Below are positions 28,801 to 46,649 of a stretch of DNA of 64,000 bases, one piece after another. The stretch spans positions 7,849,923 through 7,913,922 of the forward strand of contig OX030963.1 of the NCBI GenBank assembly GCA_943735955.1, in the 5' to 3' direction. The DNA is from Piscicola geometra. Its lineage: Eukaryota; Annelida; Clitellata; Hirudinida; Piscicolidae. The position numbers and the translations under genes were made by a program. The notes under the pieces are model-generated. The model was given only the letters and a program-made list of their open reading frames with translations, ran no database searches and was not told the DNA's origin. Position 1 is the stretch's first letter; every line of letters starts with the position of its first letter.

Positions 28801-29375
28801 TCAAGACAGGTAGTCGTTTGTACTGCATAAAATGCATTCAAAATAAAACTGTCGTTGTCGAAAATGTCCATTATGTATTAATTTTGCTAACTATGAATAA
28901 ATGAACTGCTTATTTTGTGATTATGAAAAAATGTACCCAAAATACTTAACTTAAGCTATTTAATTCGTGTTATTAATTTCATGGGTCGTTACGTGAACGT
29001 TACTAAAAATTTAGAATGCTCTAAAGCCGAAACTATAAATGATATTTAAGATCTGAAAAGTGTGTAAGATTGTCAATAAAAATTAGACAAAGTCATGAAT
29101 TACAACAAAATAACTTCACAAGTAAAAACACAGTGAGCAATTGAATAATGGTATGGGTCGAATCGAATGTATATAAAAAATGTAAAAAATTATTACTACT
29201 CAATATAATCTTTTTTTAATTAAATCATTTTAAATAGAAATAAAATATTAAAAAACCTATGACGACGATGAGCATGAGGAAGAAGAAGATGAGAGTGGTG
29301 ATCGAGAAGAACCTCTGAAAAACTATTCTCAACTGACGAGAAAAACGCCGGAAAAATAAGAAGTTGAAGGAGAAC
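1773..29375 (-). CDS. ABCD4: ABCD4-like ABC half-transporter, partial (transmembrane half)
   Basis: ABCD4 is a half-size ABC transporter that works with LMBRD1 to move cobalamin out of lysosomes. Exons in coding order: 29257-29375, 19893-19942, 15024-15101, 14847-14900, 14520-14605, 14123-14239, 10191-10316, 9868-9918, 6738-6832, 6379-6500, 1773-1864, all minus. Every junction has AG/GT borders and compatible phase, which random matches would not give. The roughly 330 residues align almost without gaps to the family: RRFSRQLRIVF in the first helix region, VGLISSSYY, VLVDKD, DQRITQD, TGWIGPVSV, EGDFRYKHMQLRLN, ESAAFYR, SINLASYFGSILNY, and MAGSSHR at the end of the membrane domain. The Walker A, signature and Walker B exons are not in the window. 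One upstream start exon is only tentative (33570-33577). Introns hold LINEs and minisatellites. Confidence 0.88.
1865..1977 (-). repeat. Intronic tandem copies of the exon 12 acceptor and 5' exon end
   Basis: Two further imperfect copies (about 1876-1923 and 1937-1977) of a ~48-bp block whose third copy is the real exon start (1827-1873). Each copy contains the CTCCAG acceptor followed by TTCTCCTTCTACATCCTC-like coding sequence, the most distal one degraded. Confidence 0.8.
2186..2219. repeat. Perfect 11-bp inverted repeat (hairpin)
   Basis: GCGACGGTTCC at 2186-2196 and its exact reverse complement at 2209-2219 are separated by a 12-nt loop. I see no gene attached; it could be a structural motif or a transposon remnant. 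Confidence 0.8.
2650..3200 (+). pseudogene. Possible degraded piggyBac-type transposase
   Basis: Short overlapping frames give pieces such as MNKVLQLVETDM, FSPKQQQFLVTTLM and FKLFWWCFTAWMCTW followed by QKQQLS. The order (a linker, then a W-rich helix followed by Q-L-S) resembles the C-terminal half of piggyBac-derived transposases. Stops and frameshifts interrupt every frame and no termini are visible, so this is a weak family call; any decayed transposase would be an alternative. Confidence 0.25.
3896..5882 (+). mobile_element. Tc1/mariner-like transposon with ~190-bp terminal inverted repeats
   Basis: The left end CAGTGCAGCTCAAAAT at 3896 and the right end ATTTTGAGCTGCATTG ending at 5882 are each flanked by TA, the Tc1/mariner target duplication. 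Similarity continues inward for about 190 bp on both sides (to the GGGACGATA / TATCGTCCC motifs at ~4085 and ~5697), with indels. Inside, plus-strand frames give decayed transposase pieces: WAKYHVDFGDEWNFVIF near 4547-4605, YWHD near 5253, and FDLNPIKNLWRF near 5530-5565, which matches the Tc1 D-L-N-P-I-E-N-L-W signature. About 600 bp between ~4620 and ~5225 do not match transposase and may be an insertion. The element is dead; it lies in an ABCD4 intron. Confidence 0.85.
6060..6366. repeat. CT-rich minisatellite next to the ABCD4 exon 11 donor
   Basis: Repeated blocks of CCTCTCCCTCTCTCCCTC with TTCACCCCCCTA and TCCATCAA, unit roughly 40-50 bp with variants. It ends 12 bp before the exon 11 splice donor; on the transcribed RNA it is G/A-rich. 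Confidence 0.85.
6379..6500 (-). CDS. ABCD4: ABCD4 exon 11
   Basis: Acceptor CCCAG|TG completes a phase-1 codon; donor CAG|GTGAGA, phase 0. Encodes SINLASYFGSILNYICIAVP then IFAGLYDHLPSGDLIEVIGQ, the strongest family match in the gene. Confidence 0.92.
6505..6700. repeat. GGATGGGTGG-type G-rich repeat
   Basis: Irregular repeats of GTGAGGTGGATGGGTGGA and related forms fill the short intron between ABCD4 exons 10 and 11. Confidence 0.6.
6738..6832 (-). CDS. ABCD4: ABCD4 exon 10
   Basis: TTTTAG|A completes an AG|A arginine codon; the donor TCTC|GTGCGT leaves phase 1. Encodes CGSTEEASIYEKLLTL then SRTQQKVNFAQFFLS, aligning with the R-L-L-x-T-Q-R segment before the S-I-N helix. A later GT at 6689 would extend the frame but breaks phase with exon 11. 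Confidence 0.85.
6842..7075. repeat. GTGGTGGAACAGTGGTGG minisatellite
   Basis: Imperfect units of about 21-24 bp begin 10 bp upstream of the exon 10 acceptor, on the intron side. Confidence 0.8.
7280..7414. repeat. (GAT)n microsatellite
   Basis: Imperfect GATGATGAT/TATGATGAT tract that ends at the 5' truncation point of the LINE starting near 7424. Confidence 0.85.
7424..8845 (+). mobile_element. 5'-truncated LINE with PHD-like zinc motif
   Basis: Reverse transcriptase of a non-LTR retrotransposon. The frame 7426-8007 holds FGFMPGRGTTDAIF, motif A (FVDLEKAFDRVP), VHQGSILSPL and YADDFVAIAE. After a frameshift near 8005 a cysteine-rich segment follows (~8045-8180, C-x2-C-x12-C-x2-C-x4-H-x2-C, PHD-like), then LVDEDKLEVVPEFCYLGDM (~8218) and the C-terminal WFGHVERGGGW and KRPGRPKKTWED region to 8846. 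At least three frame breaks make it inactive. The zinc motif between palm and thumb resembles an invertebrate RTE/RTEX-type group, but I would not fix the clade. A second copy lies at 60240-60905, minus. Both copies end in a GAT/ATC microsatellite. Confidence 0.85.
8841..9838. repeat. 1-kb (GATGATGATTAT)n microsatellite, LINE tail
   Basis: Nearly perfect GATGATGATTAT 12-mers, with a few 15-mers at the start and single deviations (GATTGC at ~9417, GACGAT at ~9624). It continues directly from the LINE 3' end and stops about 28 bp from the ABCD4 exon 9 donor. Confidence 0.95.
9868..9918 (-). CDS. ABCD4: ABCD4 exon 9
   Basis: ATTAG|G completes an arginine codon, TATAG|GTGCCC leaves phase 2. Encodes YKHMQLRLNSESAAFYR, the conserved coupling-helix segment of the ABCD family. 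Confidence 0.93.
   Translation of the reverse strand, partial: VQAHAVTTEFRICSLL
9927..10135. repeat. AAT-rich microsatellite tract
   Basis: AATAATAAATGTAATAATGA and related AT-rich triplets lie just upstream of the exon 9 acceptor. Confidence 0.8.
10136..10190. repeat. 16-bp repeat at the ABCD4 exon 8 donor
   Basis: Three units of GGTGGAGACAAGGGG; the last one merges into the donor GTGGCC of exon 8. Confidence 0.75.
10191..10316 (-). CDS. ABCD4: ABCD4 exon 8
   Basis: CGACAG|C completes the isoleucine codon begun in exon 7; donor TTCAG|GTGGCC, phase 2. Encodes TGWIGPVSVYVFFLLSSLFN then KLLMSPVVQLHALQERHEGDF, a transmembrane helix followed by the E-G-D-F-R motif. Confidence 0.93.
10545..10765. 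repeat. 35-bp minisatellite
   Basis: About six units of CCCTCCACAACCACTCCC followed by ATAGCAACTTCCCCCAT, highly homogeneous. It is contiguous with the larger array to its right. Confidence 0.9.
10780..14122. repeat. 3.3-kb donor-containing minisatellite
   Basis: Units of about 22 bp (CTCCTCCCACCCACATCC followed by ACCC, or by TACCTCT plus a CTCCTTC spacer). On the minus strand each unit reads ATGTGGGTGGGAGGAGG, which is also the exact sequence across the exon 7 donor (AT|GTGGGTGGGAGGAGG). One internal unit near 13115 carries CACATTTGCCCC, like the exon-intron junction CACATTTGCCAG. G-runs on the RNA-like strand could form quadruplexes. Confidence 0.95.
14123..14239 (-). CDS. ABCD4: ABCD4 exon 7
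   Basis: CATTCAG|G completes a valine codon; donor CAAAT|GTGGGT leaves phase 2. Encodes DQRITQDIDIVFRIFSQF then IPDLMIAPFSIAYYTTKCWQ. D-Q-R-I-x-Q-D is a hallmark of the family. An alternative GC donor at 14127 would give a poorer alignment. Confidence 0.93.
14240..14452. repeat. 23-bp minisatellite containing the exon 7 acceptor
   Basis: Nine or so units of GAATGAGGTCAGAGTGATGG; on the minus strand CCTCATTCCACCATCACTC. The last unit ends CCTCATTCAG, the exon 7 acceptor. Confidence 0.9.
14520..14605 (-). CDS. ABCD4: ABCD4 exon 6
   Basis: GGACAG|TTG phase 0 in; CACGT|GTTTGT phase 2 out. Encodes LLSRAVQKGYMRHINFYKL then NVLDPSIDHV, matching the Y-x-L-N-V-L-x-x-x-I-D region. The nearer GT at CAC|GTG would break phase with exon 7. 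Confidence 0.88.
14670..14745. mobile_element. SINE-like fragment
   Basis: GTGGTCTTGAAGCTCGCT then TGGGTTTACGTCACATCAA resembles 58163-58245 (same order, about 80% by eye). Confidence 0.45.
14847..14900 (-). CDS. ABCD4: ABCD4 exon 5
   Basis: CGCAG|GTG and CGACAG|GTGACC, both phase 0. Encodes 18 residues, VLAFKKYTWMAFYIRSRQ, the same length as the corresponding human segment before the cytoplasmic loop. Confidence 0.85.
15024..15101 (-). CDS. ABCD4: ABCD4 exon 4
   Basis: AAACAG|GTA and GCGCTG|GTCTGT, phase 0 on both sides. Encodes VLVDKDKNAFFRTTLLSL then AKVIAMAL. V-L-x-x-K-D after the S-x-Y-Y motif of exon 3 is a family feature. The donor is weak; the length fits the family exactly. Confidence 0.82.
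15102..15943. other. AT-rich intron, no gene seen
   Basis: Intron between ABCD4 exons 3 and 4. A short imperfect palindrome (GGTACCGAGTA ... TACTCAGTACC, 15180-15219) is the only structure noted. Confidence 0.5.
15944..16256. mobile_element. MITE-like inverted-repeat element
   Basis: CGGCACTTGGACTTCAAGAA at 15944 is matched in reverse complement at 16229-16256 (CCTGAAGTCCAGGTGCCG) with a few mismatches. The interior is AT-rich and non-coding. I could not fix the target duplication. Confidence 0.45.
16431..16636. repeat. 14-bp tandem repeat
   Basis: About 14-15 units of TATAAGTTATACTG. One more copy (AAGTATAAGTTATACTGTAT) sits at 19560-19579, on the other side of the LINE. Confidence 0.92.
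16637..19559 (-). mobile_element. Rearranged LINE (RTE-like, Cys/His C-terminus family)
   Basis: Decayed non-LTR retrotransposon in the ABCD4 sense orientation. The RT is at 17786-17052 (QAGFRAERSTIDMIF, FIDLTKAFDLIS, GVKQGCVLTPTLFGIF, MLFADDAALV). The upstream part at 18921-18625 holds an N-terminal leader of the endonuclease ORF; most of the endonuclease is missing between 18600 and 18300. C-terminal pieces WLGHVRQMDGDRLPKDVL and KDVCKRDL sit at 16922-16740. A ~115-bp block (16927-17045) repeats sequence at 18996-19110, which shows internal rearrangement. Related to the 21.9-23.5 kb LINE. It interrupts a 14-bp repeat array. Confidence 0.82.
19472..19508. repeat. Strong hairpin at the LINE 5' end
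   Basis: GGTGGGGTGGTC and GACCACCCCACC form a 12-bp perfect inverted repeat around a 12-nt loop, inside the 5' untranslated part of the LINE. Confidence 0.7.
19893..19942 (-). CDS. ABCD4: ABCD4 exon 3
   Basis: ACACAG|AA completes a glutamate codon after exon 2 (ATAG|); TACAAG|GTATTA, phase 0. Encodes E-KVLGNFVGLISSSYYK, aligning gaplessly with the family segment ending V-G-L-I-x-S-x-Y-Y. Flanking sequence is AT-rich with no other signal. Confidence 0.85.
20338..21543. repeat. 19-bp AT-rich minisatellite, about 63 units
   Basis: Unit TATTTATCATTTAAATATG, almost invariant; a cluster of TTCTC and TTCATC variants occurs near 21010-21090. Each unit carries the palindrome ATTTAAAT. Confidence 0.97.
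21893..23537 (+). mobile_element. 5'-truncated LINE with intact RT and zinc-finger C-terminus
   Basis: One uninterrupted frame, 21913-23517 (534 aa), runs from inside the RT (NYRSISLLSVVGKAFARVVL) through FIDLNKAFDLVS, VKQGCVLAPTLFGIFFS and FADDAALV to the thumb region (YGSETWTTYA, RWLGHVRRMEEGRIPKD, RPQLRFKDVCKRDL) and a terminal zinc finger C-x2-C-x3-C-x11-H-x3-C. A short CAA repeat right after the stop is the likely 3' tail. No endonuclease is present. The family resembles the one that databases often mislabel craniofacial development protein 2-like. It is antisense to ABCD4 in intron 2. Confidence 0.88.
23540..24879. other. AT-rich intronic sequence, no gene seen
   Basis: Contains the palindrome ATGGGTCGAATCGACCCAT near 24148 and a segment near 24030-24070 (GGTGTGCGAATATATTGG) that recurs near 47400. 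Probably old transposon debris. Confidence 0.4.
24880..28235 (+). mobile_element. Decayed near-full-length L2/CR1-like LINE
   Basis: Pieces in order: endonuclease (FGLLNTRSLNNKS at ~25145, ILTETWHES, AIYRPPNSSLP near 25480, FFILGDFNIS near 25575, HGNSLDFV near 25695), then RT in frame 26163-27206 (SYRPVSNLSFLSKIIEK, SQSGFRIGPSTETALL, CLDFSSAFDTVDH) and a C-terminal stretch at 27714-27977 (RIDHCNSLYYGL). Several frameshifts and stops, so inactive. The 3' end (AAAGGGCGGCATCCAAATAA) resembles L2-type tails. A second similar tail (28305-28350) follows, perhaps a partial second copy. Confidence 0.82.
28350..29256. other. AT-rich intronic sequence, no gene seen
   Basis: ABCD4 intron 2 sequence; nothing codes on either strand beyond short chance frames. 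Confidence 0.4.
29257..29375 (-). CDS. ABCD4: ABCD4 exon 2 (first transmembrane region)
   Basis: ACTTGCAG|G acceptor, ATAG|GTTTTT donor (phase 1). Encodes FSFNFLFFRRFSRQLRIVF then QRFFSITTLIFFFLMLIVVI. It aligns gaplessly with the ABCD4 N-terminus (R-F-x3-L-[KR]-[IV] followed by the first hydrophobic helix). The upstream codon needs two more bases from an earlier exon. Confidence 0.8.
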
Positions 29376-29402
29376 CTGCAAGTTGAGAGTTTAACCCGTA
29401 TT

Positions 29403-29768
29403 TGCTCAGTGTTCCAATGTTGGAACATCAAGAAAAAAATTAACAGAAAATTAAAAAATCAGTGAATCTTTAATTTGTAAATTGAAATTTGTTTACAAAT
29501 AAATTAACTACAATATGGCTTTAATAGTTTGTTGATTATCTTAACATTCTATTTTTAGTGATTTTTTTCCCAATTTAAGAAAAGGAAAAAAAAATTTGAA
29601 AAATAATTACTAAAATTTTCAAACTTTTTGTATTTTGTTTTTTTTTCTCCATTTTTTCAATAACTTACCTTTCCTTCATACATAATTAAAACTTTCTCAT
29701 CAATTTCTAGTCTACTTATCCTTAAGTGTAAATAAATAATGAATGTTCCATTATTGGAACAGTGAGCA
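29403..29768. mobile_element. MITE-like element with palindromic ends
   Basis: TGCTCAGTGTTCCAATGT (29403) and, in reverse complement, TGCTCACTGTTCCAATAA (from 29768) are 26-bp inverted ends, each itself containing a GTTCCA...TGGAAC palindrome. AT-rich non-coding interior. The left end is 27 bp from the ABCD4 exon 2 acceptor. Confidence 0.5.
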
Positions 29769-30319
29769 TGAATGGGGGTGTCAAATTTTACTATACGTTT
29801 TTAAATATTAATTTTATTCGTTGTGCGAAATTTAAAAAAATGAGAGTTTTATTTATCGAAGTTAAACTTTAATTGTTTCGCTAAATCGACAATTTGTAGA
29901 AAAGGCTTTCTTGAAAGCATTAGTGTTGATGAAATCATGGCAGTACTCATTATGGAAAAATGTGGCAAATTTATGAGAAATAAGCCAATAAGGTTTGGTG
30001 TCTTCGCAACCGTCTTGGTTATTCAATTCAATATGAGCCCTACCAGAGAACAATAGGTCCAGTATATGACAAAGAGTTGGGTTTTGGTGCCAGCGTTGTT
30101 TTGATTTTAGTACGCTTTTAAATTTGGTGAAAGAGCGCTATAGAAATTAATTTGATTGTTTGAAAACTACCTAATTTTTTTTGGAGATAGATTTTTCAGC
30201 TCACAGAAGCTAAGTGATGAACTTCAACGAGGAGGTTATGGATACTGTGGGACAGTAAAGTCCAACAGAATATGAGAATGTCTAGTCATGCTAAAACTTA
30301 GCATTTAAAAAAACTTTTA

Positions 30320-32829
30320 GGGGTTCTTTTGATGTCATCATTCAACTTTATCCCACTCATCACTCACCCAACAAGAGTTACTTCATATTCCAGCACGCTT
30401 ATCGACAATATATACACAAATAACCTACAACTACACAAGTCTAATATTTTGTCAAATGATTTATCCGACCACTATCCTATTTGCACCTTTTCGAAACTAC
30501 AATTTAAACAAAAATCTTTCACCCCACAAAATAATTTCGTATTTTCAGATAGGAATATTTTCAAATTAAATAGTTTTTTGCTATCACATGATTGGAGCAA
30601 GGTTTTGTCTTCTGACGACATAGATTTTGTCACAAAACACTTCATCGAAACAATACAAAGTGGTCTAACTACTCATTGTCAACATAATAACAGACATAAT
30701 ACTTGCTTGCGTAAACAAGCTTGGCTGACAAAAGCTCTTTTAGTTTCTTCAAAACACAAAAACAAGTTGTATAAAAAATGTATTATCTCTCCAACTGATC
30801 TCAATATAACTACTTATAAAACTTATAAAAACTTATTTCATTCTCTTTGCAGAATTTCTAAAAATAAATACAATAAAGAAGAATTCATTAAGCATAAAAA
30901 TAATATTAAGAAAACATGGGATTTAATAAAATATCATTTAAATAACTACAATAAACAAAATAATATTACATTGAAAATTAACAATGAAATAATTACGGAC
31001 AAATCTTCTATCGCAACTATTTTTAATAGTCAGTTTGCTGCTTTTTCTGAAAACAAAAATAATCATATTACAAAATCATATCTGAATAAAAGTCCACAAA
31101 ATTCTTTTTTTCTCTTAGAAACAGATTTAATTGAAATAAGCTCTATCATTAAAACCATTTCAAATACATCTAGCTGTGGCGATGACCAAATTTCTAACAA
31201 ACTTTTAAAGAAAATTTCACCAAATATATTAATTCCACTTACACATCTAATTAACGTATCTCTTAAAACAGGTTCATTTCCTTCTCTTTTTAAATTATCC
31301 AAAATTATTCCAATACATAAAAATGGTTTAGAAAATGATTCGAACAATTATAGACCCATATCACTATTATCTTCTATATCAAAAATTTTAGAAAAAATTG
31401 TTTTTAATCGACTTAATAATTTCATGGAAAACGAAAATATTCTATCACCTAGCCAATACGGTTTCACAAAAGGCAGTTCTACGGAACTAGCCATTTTGGA
31501 TGTTGTGCATCATGTTGCTACTGGTATTGATTCTCGCTTACACACTTTAGGTATTTTCATTGATTTTTCAAAGGCATTTGATACCATTAACCATTCTATC
31601 TTGCTTGATAAATTATTTCACTATGGAATACGTGGAACATGTCACAAATGGTTCTATGAATATTTAAGAAATCGTTCCCAATATGTATACATTGATGGTG
31701 TAACATCTAACACACTAAAGATTAACACTGGTGTACCACAAGGATCTATTTTAGGACCTTTGTTATTTAACATTTATGTTAATGATTTAATGAATCTTTC
31801 CGAAATTGCCAAATTTGTCCTTTACGCTGACGACACTACAGTATTGTTCCAAGACAAAAATGTTAATAATCTTATTTTAAAAACAAATACTTTTCTTAAT
31901 TTGCTACATCAATGGACAATTGACAACCAACTCAAAATCAACTATGCAAAAACATGCAGCATTCTTTTTGGCCCTAAAATAAAAACAAACATTATTAATT
32001 ATACACTTACAATTGATTCTTATATTATAGAGAGAGTCGATTATACAAAATTCTTAGGTATTTATATAACCAGTAATCTTTCTTGGAATGAACATATAAT
32101 GTATATATCAAAAAAACTTTCAAAAAATATTGGTATTTTACATAAACTTAAACACAATTTACCATCTCATATAATTAAGTTACTCTATTCTACTTTAATT
32201 CTACCTTACTTGACCTATTGTCTCCCTTTATGGGGACTTGCTTGCAAAACTCATTTACATCCTTTAAATGTTATACAAAATAATTTTCTTAGAGTCCTGT
32301 TTAAATTACACTCTCATGACCACATATCTCATCTGTATCTTCCAGCTCAAATTTTAACAATCAATCAGTTATACATCTTTAAAACCTATATTCTTTTTCA
32401 TAAACTTATAATAAAAAACACATCTTCCTATTTTACACATTTAATACATTCCTTCACATCCAACTGCACACGAACATTGAGAACTAAGTCTGACTATTAC
32501 TTACAAACTCCAAGAACCAATTTCTATCTTAATAGTCCAATCTATGCAGGGCTCCAACTCTGGAACAGATTGCCATTGAATTTGAAAAATATACAGCAAA
32601 CCCTTAATTTTAAGAAAATAATAAAACCACTTATAATTTCCAATCACTTTAATTAATTTCTTTTGTAAATCAATGAAAACATTTGTTATTATTAACAATT
32701 CTTTTAATTTGTGAATTTAATTAAGAAGTTCATGTATTATTTTATTTTTTCTAGGAGGTCATACAAGCATTTATTTGCTTCGATTTCTGAATTTATTTGC
32801 TTGCAAATAAACGAATTGTTGTTGTTGTT
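30320..32829 (+). mobile_element. 5'-truncated LINE with a 775-residue intact frame
   Basis: The frame 30329-32656 begins inside the endonuclease (LIDNIYTNN ... SDHYPI) and holds a complete RT: NYRPISLLSSISKILEKIV, SQYGFTKGSSTELAIL, FIDFSKAFDTINHSILL, TGVPQGSILGPLLFNIYVND and VLYADDTTVLF, plus a long C-terminal domain (IYAGLQLWNRLP). A TTG-repeat tail at 32816-32829 marks the 3' end. It most resembles CR1/Rex1-group elements. The absence of stops suggests a young insertion that lost its 5' half during integration. It is antisense to ABCD4. Confidence 0.88.
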
Positions 32830-33569
32830 AAAAACTGGAAAAAGCACCCAATAACAAGAGATTAATTTGGAATGATAACTCTCTAGTGTAAATCATAAGA
32901 AATGTCAAGGGCATTTTTCCAGTTGTTACATGTTATCGATAGGTATCAACAGAGAAGAAAAAACTTCCTGTTGATATGCCACTCTTCCCTAGATAATGGA
33001 AGGCCCAAAAGTGGCAAGCCTGTGGAAAGTCGAGTACCAAGCCTATTAGGTTCAATATTCTAGAACATTATTTAATTTACCAGTTGCGCTCTTTCTAAAA
33101 AGAACACAGCTAGAATATGTGAAAAATGCTTAAAAACCTTTCATACAAAATATACTAGTTTTAATTTTTTTTTTACATTTTAATTTTTATCTTTTTTTTG
33201 TTTTGATATTCAATGGATAAAAATAATTTAATAAAAAAATTTTTTTTTAATGTTTTGATAACAAAACATTTAATTCAATGTTAAATTTGACTCCTGCTCA
33301 GTCTTCCATTATTCAATGATTATTGGAACATTTATATTTTTTTTATAGTCAGAACATTTTTCCCAATATTAATTTTTTTCTTTTTCAATCAATTGATTGT
33401 ATTGGCAAAAATAAATTGTAAAAATAAATGAAATTAAATATTTGAGCTAAAATGGGTTAAATAAGTTTCAAAAGATGTGGAAATATTAAAATTTTGACAA
33501 TAAGATGCACCCACATCCAAAGAAAATGTTATGAAAATTATAAAATTGAAGAACTTTTTCAACGTCTAC
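32830..33569. other. AT-rich sequence, no gene seen
   Basis: Only a partial match (33290-33345) to the palindromic end of the 29.4-kb MITE was noted. Confidence 0.4.
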
Positions 33570-33577
33570 CTCAGCAT
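33570..33577 (-). CDS. ABCD4: Candidate ABCD4 start exon (3 codons)
   Basis: On the minus strand AAA-ATG-CTG-AG is followed by GTAGAC, a good donor. It leaves phase 2, exactly what exon 2 requires, giving M-L-R ahead of FSFNF. It would put the ABCD4 start 680 bp from the UBE2J2 start on the opposite strand. Eight coding bases cannot be proved by sequence alone. Confidence 0.3.
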
Positions 33578-34256
33578 TTTGAGTTGTGGATACTTCCGAT
33601 CCTCTCAGTATTTCGCAATCCTTTGCAAATTTCATAAATAAATAATTTAATAATTTAATTTATATTTCTCTGAAAAAATTTCTGTTATTTTATATTTTTA
33701 AAAATTAAAAATAGTCGGGCAAAGACACAGCTGATAGGAAACTATTTGTTTTATACTATAAAATTTAAAGAAATTAGATTCTTTTTTAACCAATTTGAAT
33801 GTTGAAGCACTTTTTGTTTGCGTAACTACTTGAATTGATAACTAACATTAAAATTTATAATATTGAGTATATTTCTTACAATATTTTTAATTTTATTTAA
33901 TTTAGTTTGATTTTTAAACTTATTTCACCTTTGAAACCATTTGTAAACAAAACCAAATTATCCTGTCTGCTACCTTCAATTAATAAATAATTATTAATTG
34001 TAGAAAACTTTCTTTTTTATCTAATCAATTAAACCTATTAATAATTTGAAATTTTTTCCACAAAAATTGTCTGATAAATTCTAATTATAATTCCGGGTAA
34101 AACGAAAATTCACTATAAATTCACTATTTTAAAATAAGATATCAAAATTAATTCAAAATAAAGTTTTTTTCAAGTCGATCTCAAATTAAATAAGGTAATA
34201 AAATACAAAAAAAAACTCAAATAGGTCTTCAAATTTCTAAATATCAGAAAGAGAAA

Positions 34257-44624
<10,368 letters not shown>

Positions 44625-44935
44625 GGAGGTGTGGGAGGGGATGAGGGAAGGTGATGGGCTGTGGGGGTTGTGGGAGGGGGTAAGGGGGTGTGAAAAAGGG
44701 TATGGGGTATGAGAGAGGGTGAAGGGGGGTGGTGAGGTTGAGGGGAGTGTAGAAGGGGGCCAGGGAAAGGAGATTTAAGGAGGTTTGAAAGGGGTTGAGG
44801 GAGATTTGAGAAGGAGGGGGGGGGGGGTAATCGTTTCAGGACTCAGTTGTCTTTGCTGGAATGGAGCGTCTGTGCATTTGTATATACCGAAATACAAAAA
44901 TCCTTTGCTGATGAGCTACTTGATGGTGAAAGTAA

Positions 44936-44941
44936 AATAAA
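44936..44941 (+). promoter_or_regulatory. Polyadenylation signal AATAAA for UBE2J2
   Basis: Canonical AATAAA about 310 bp after the stop codon, following the G-rich UTR. Confidence 0.5.
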
Positions 44942-45164
44942 TACTCGAATAATATTATTAACATTTTAAGAATTTAAAATGATTTGATTTTATTTAGAGT
45001 TAGATTAGAGACATTCAAATAAATGGGATGATTTCCATTTTTAGAGTTTTATTAATTAAATAAGTTTCAAGGTTTTCAAAAAATTTAAATTATAATTTTG
45101 AAGCGCTCAACTTTAAAGTGTATGAAAAAAAATACATAGGTTCTGTGTAGCATTGTCGCACTGT

Positions 45165-46645
45165 GAAAACACGTCCATGCATCCCGCAACCACCTATCCA
45201 TCCATGCAACAACCTATGCATCCATGATCCATCCATGCAACAACCTATGCATCCATTCATCCATCCATACAACAACTTATGCATCCATGATCCATCCATG
45301 CAACAACCTATGCATCCATTCATCCATCCATGCAACAACCGGTACATTCATCCATCCATGCAACTACCTATGCATCCATTCATTCATCCATGCAACAACC
45401 TATGCATCCATTCATCAATCCATGCAACAACCTATGCATCCATTCATCTATCCATGCAACAACCTATGCATCCATGATCCATCCATGCAACAACCTATGC
45501 ATCCATCCATGCAACAACCTATGCATCCATTCATCCATCTATACAAAAACCTATGCATCTATTCATCCATCCATGCAACAACCTATGCATCCATTCATTC
45601 ATCTATACAAAAACCTATGCATCTATTCATCCATTCATGCAACAACCTATGCATCCATTCATCCATCCATGCAACAACCTATGCATCCATTCATCCATCT
45701 ATACAAAAACCTATGCATCCATTCATCCATCCATGCAACAACCTATGCATCTATTCATCCATCTATGCAACAACCTATGCATCCATTCATCCATTCATGC
45801 AAAAACCAATGCATCTATTCATCCATCCATGCAACAACCTATGCATCCATTCATCCATCTATACAAAAACCTCTGCATCTATTCATCCATTCATGCAAAA
45901 ACCAATGCATCCATTTATCCATCCATGCAACAACCTATGCATCCATTCATTTATCCATGCAAAAACCTATGCATCCATTCATCCTTCCATGCAACAACCT
46001 ATGCATCTATTCATCCATCCATGCAACAACCTATGCATCCATTCATCCATCCATGCAAAAACCTATGCATCCATTCATCCATTCACGCAACAACCTATGC
46101 ATCCATTCATCCTTCCATGCAACATCCCATTCATCCATCCATGCAACAACTGGTACATTCATCCATCCATGCAACTACCTATGCATCCATTCATCCATCC
46201 ATGCAACAACCTATGCATCCATTCATCCATCCATGCAACAACCTATGCATCCATTCATCCATCCCTGCAACAAACTATGCATCCATTCATCCATCCATGC
46301 AACAACCTATGCATCCATTCATCCATACCTGCATTAACCTATGCATCCATTCATCCATCCATGCAAAAACCTATGCATCCATTCATCCATTCACGCAACA
46401 ACCTATGCATCCATTCATCCATCCCTGCAAAAACCTATGCATCCATTCATCCATTCACGCAACAACCTATGCATCCATTCATCCATCCATGCAAAAACCT
46501 ATGCATCCATTCATCCATTCACGCAACAACCTATGCATCCATTCATCCATCCACGCAACAACCTATGCATCCATTCATCCATCCACGCAACAACCTATGC
46601 ATCCATTCATCCATCCACGCAACAACCTATGCATCCATCCATCAA
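45165..46645. repeat. 32-bp minisatellite, about 46 units
   Basis: Unit CATCCATTCATCCATCCA plus TGCAACAACCTATG. No plus-strand frame of the unit has a stop, so 32-bp periodicity rotates through all three frames and creates a spurious 506-residue ORF (H-P-S-I-H-A-T-T-Y-type, 32-residue period). Confidence 0.97.
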
Positions 46646-46649
46646 ACAG

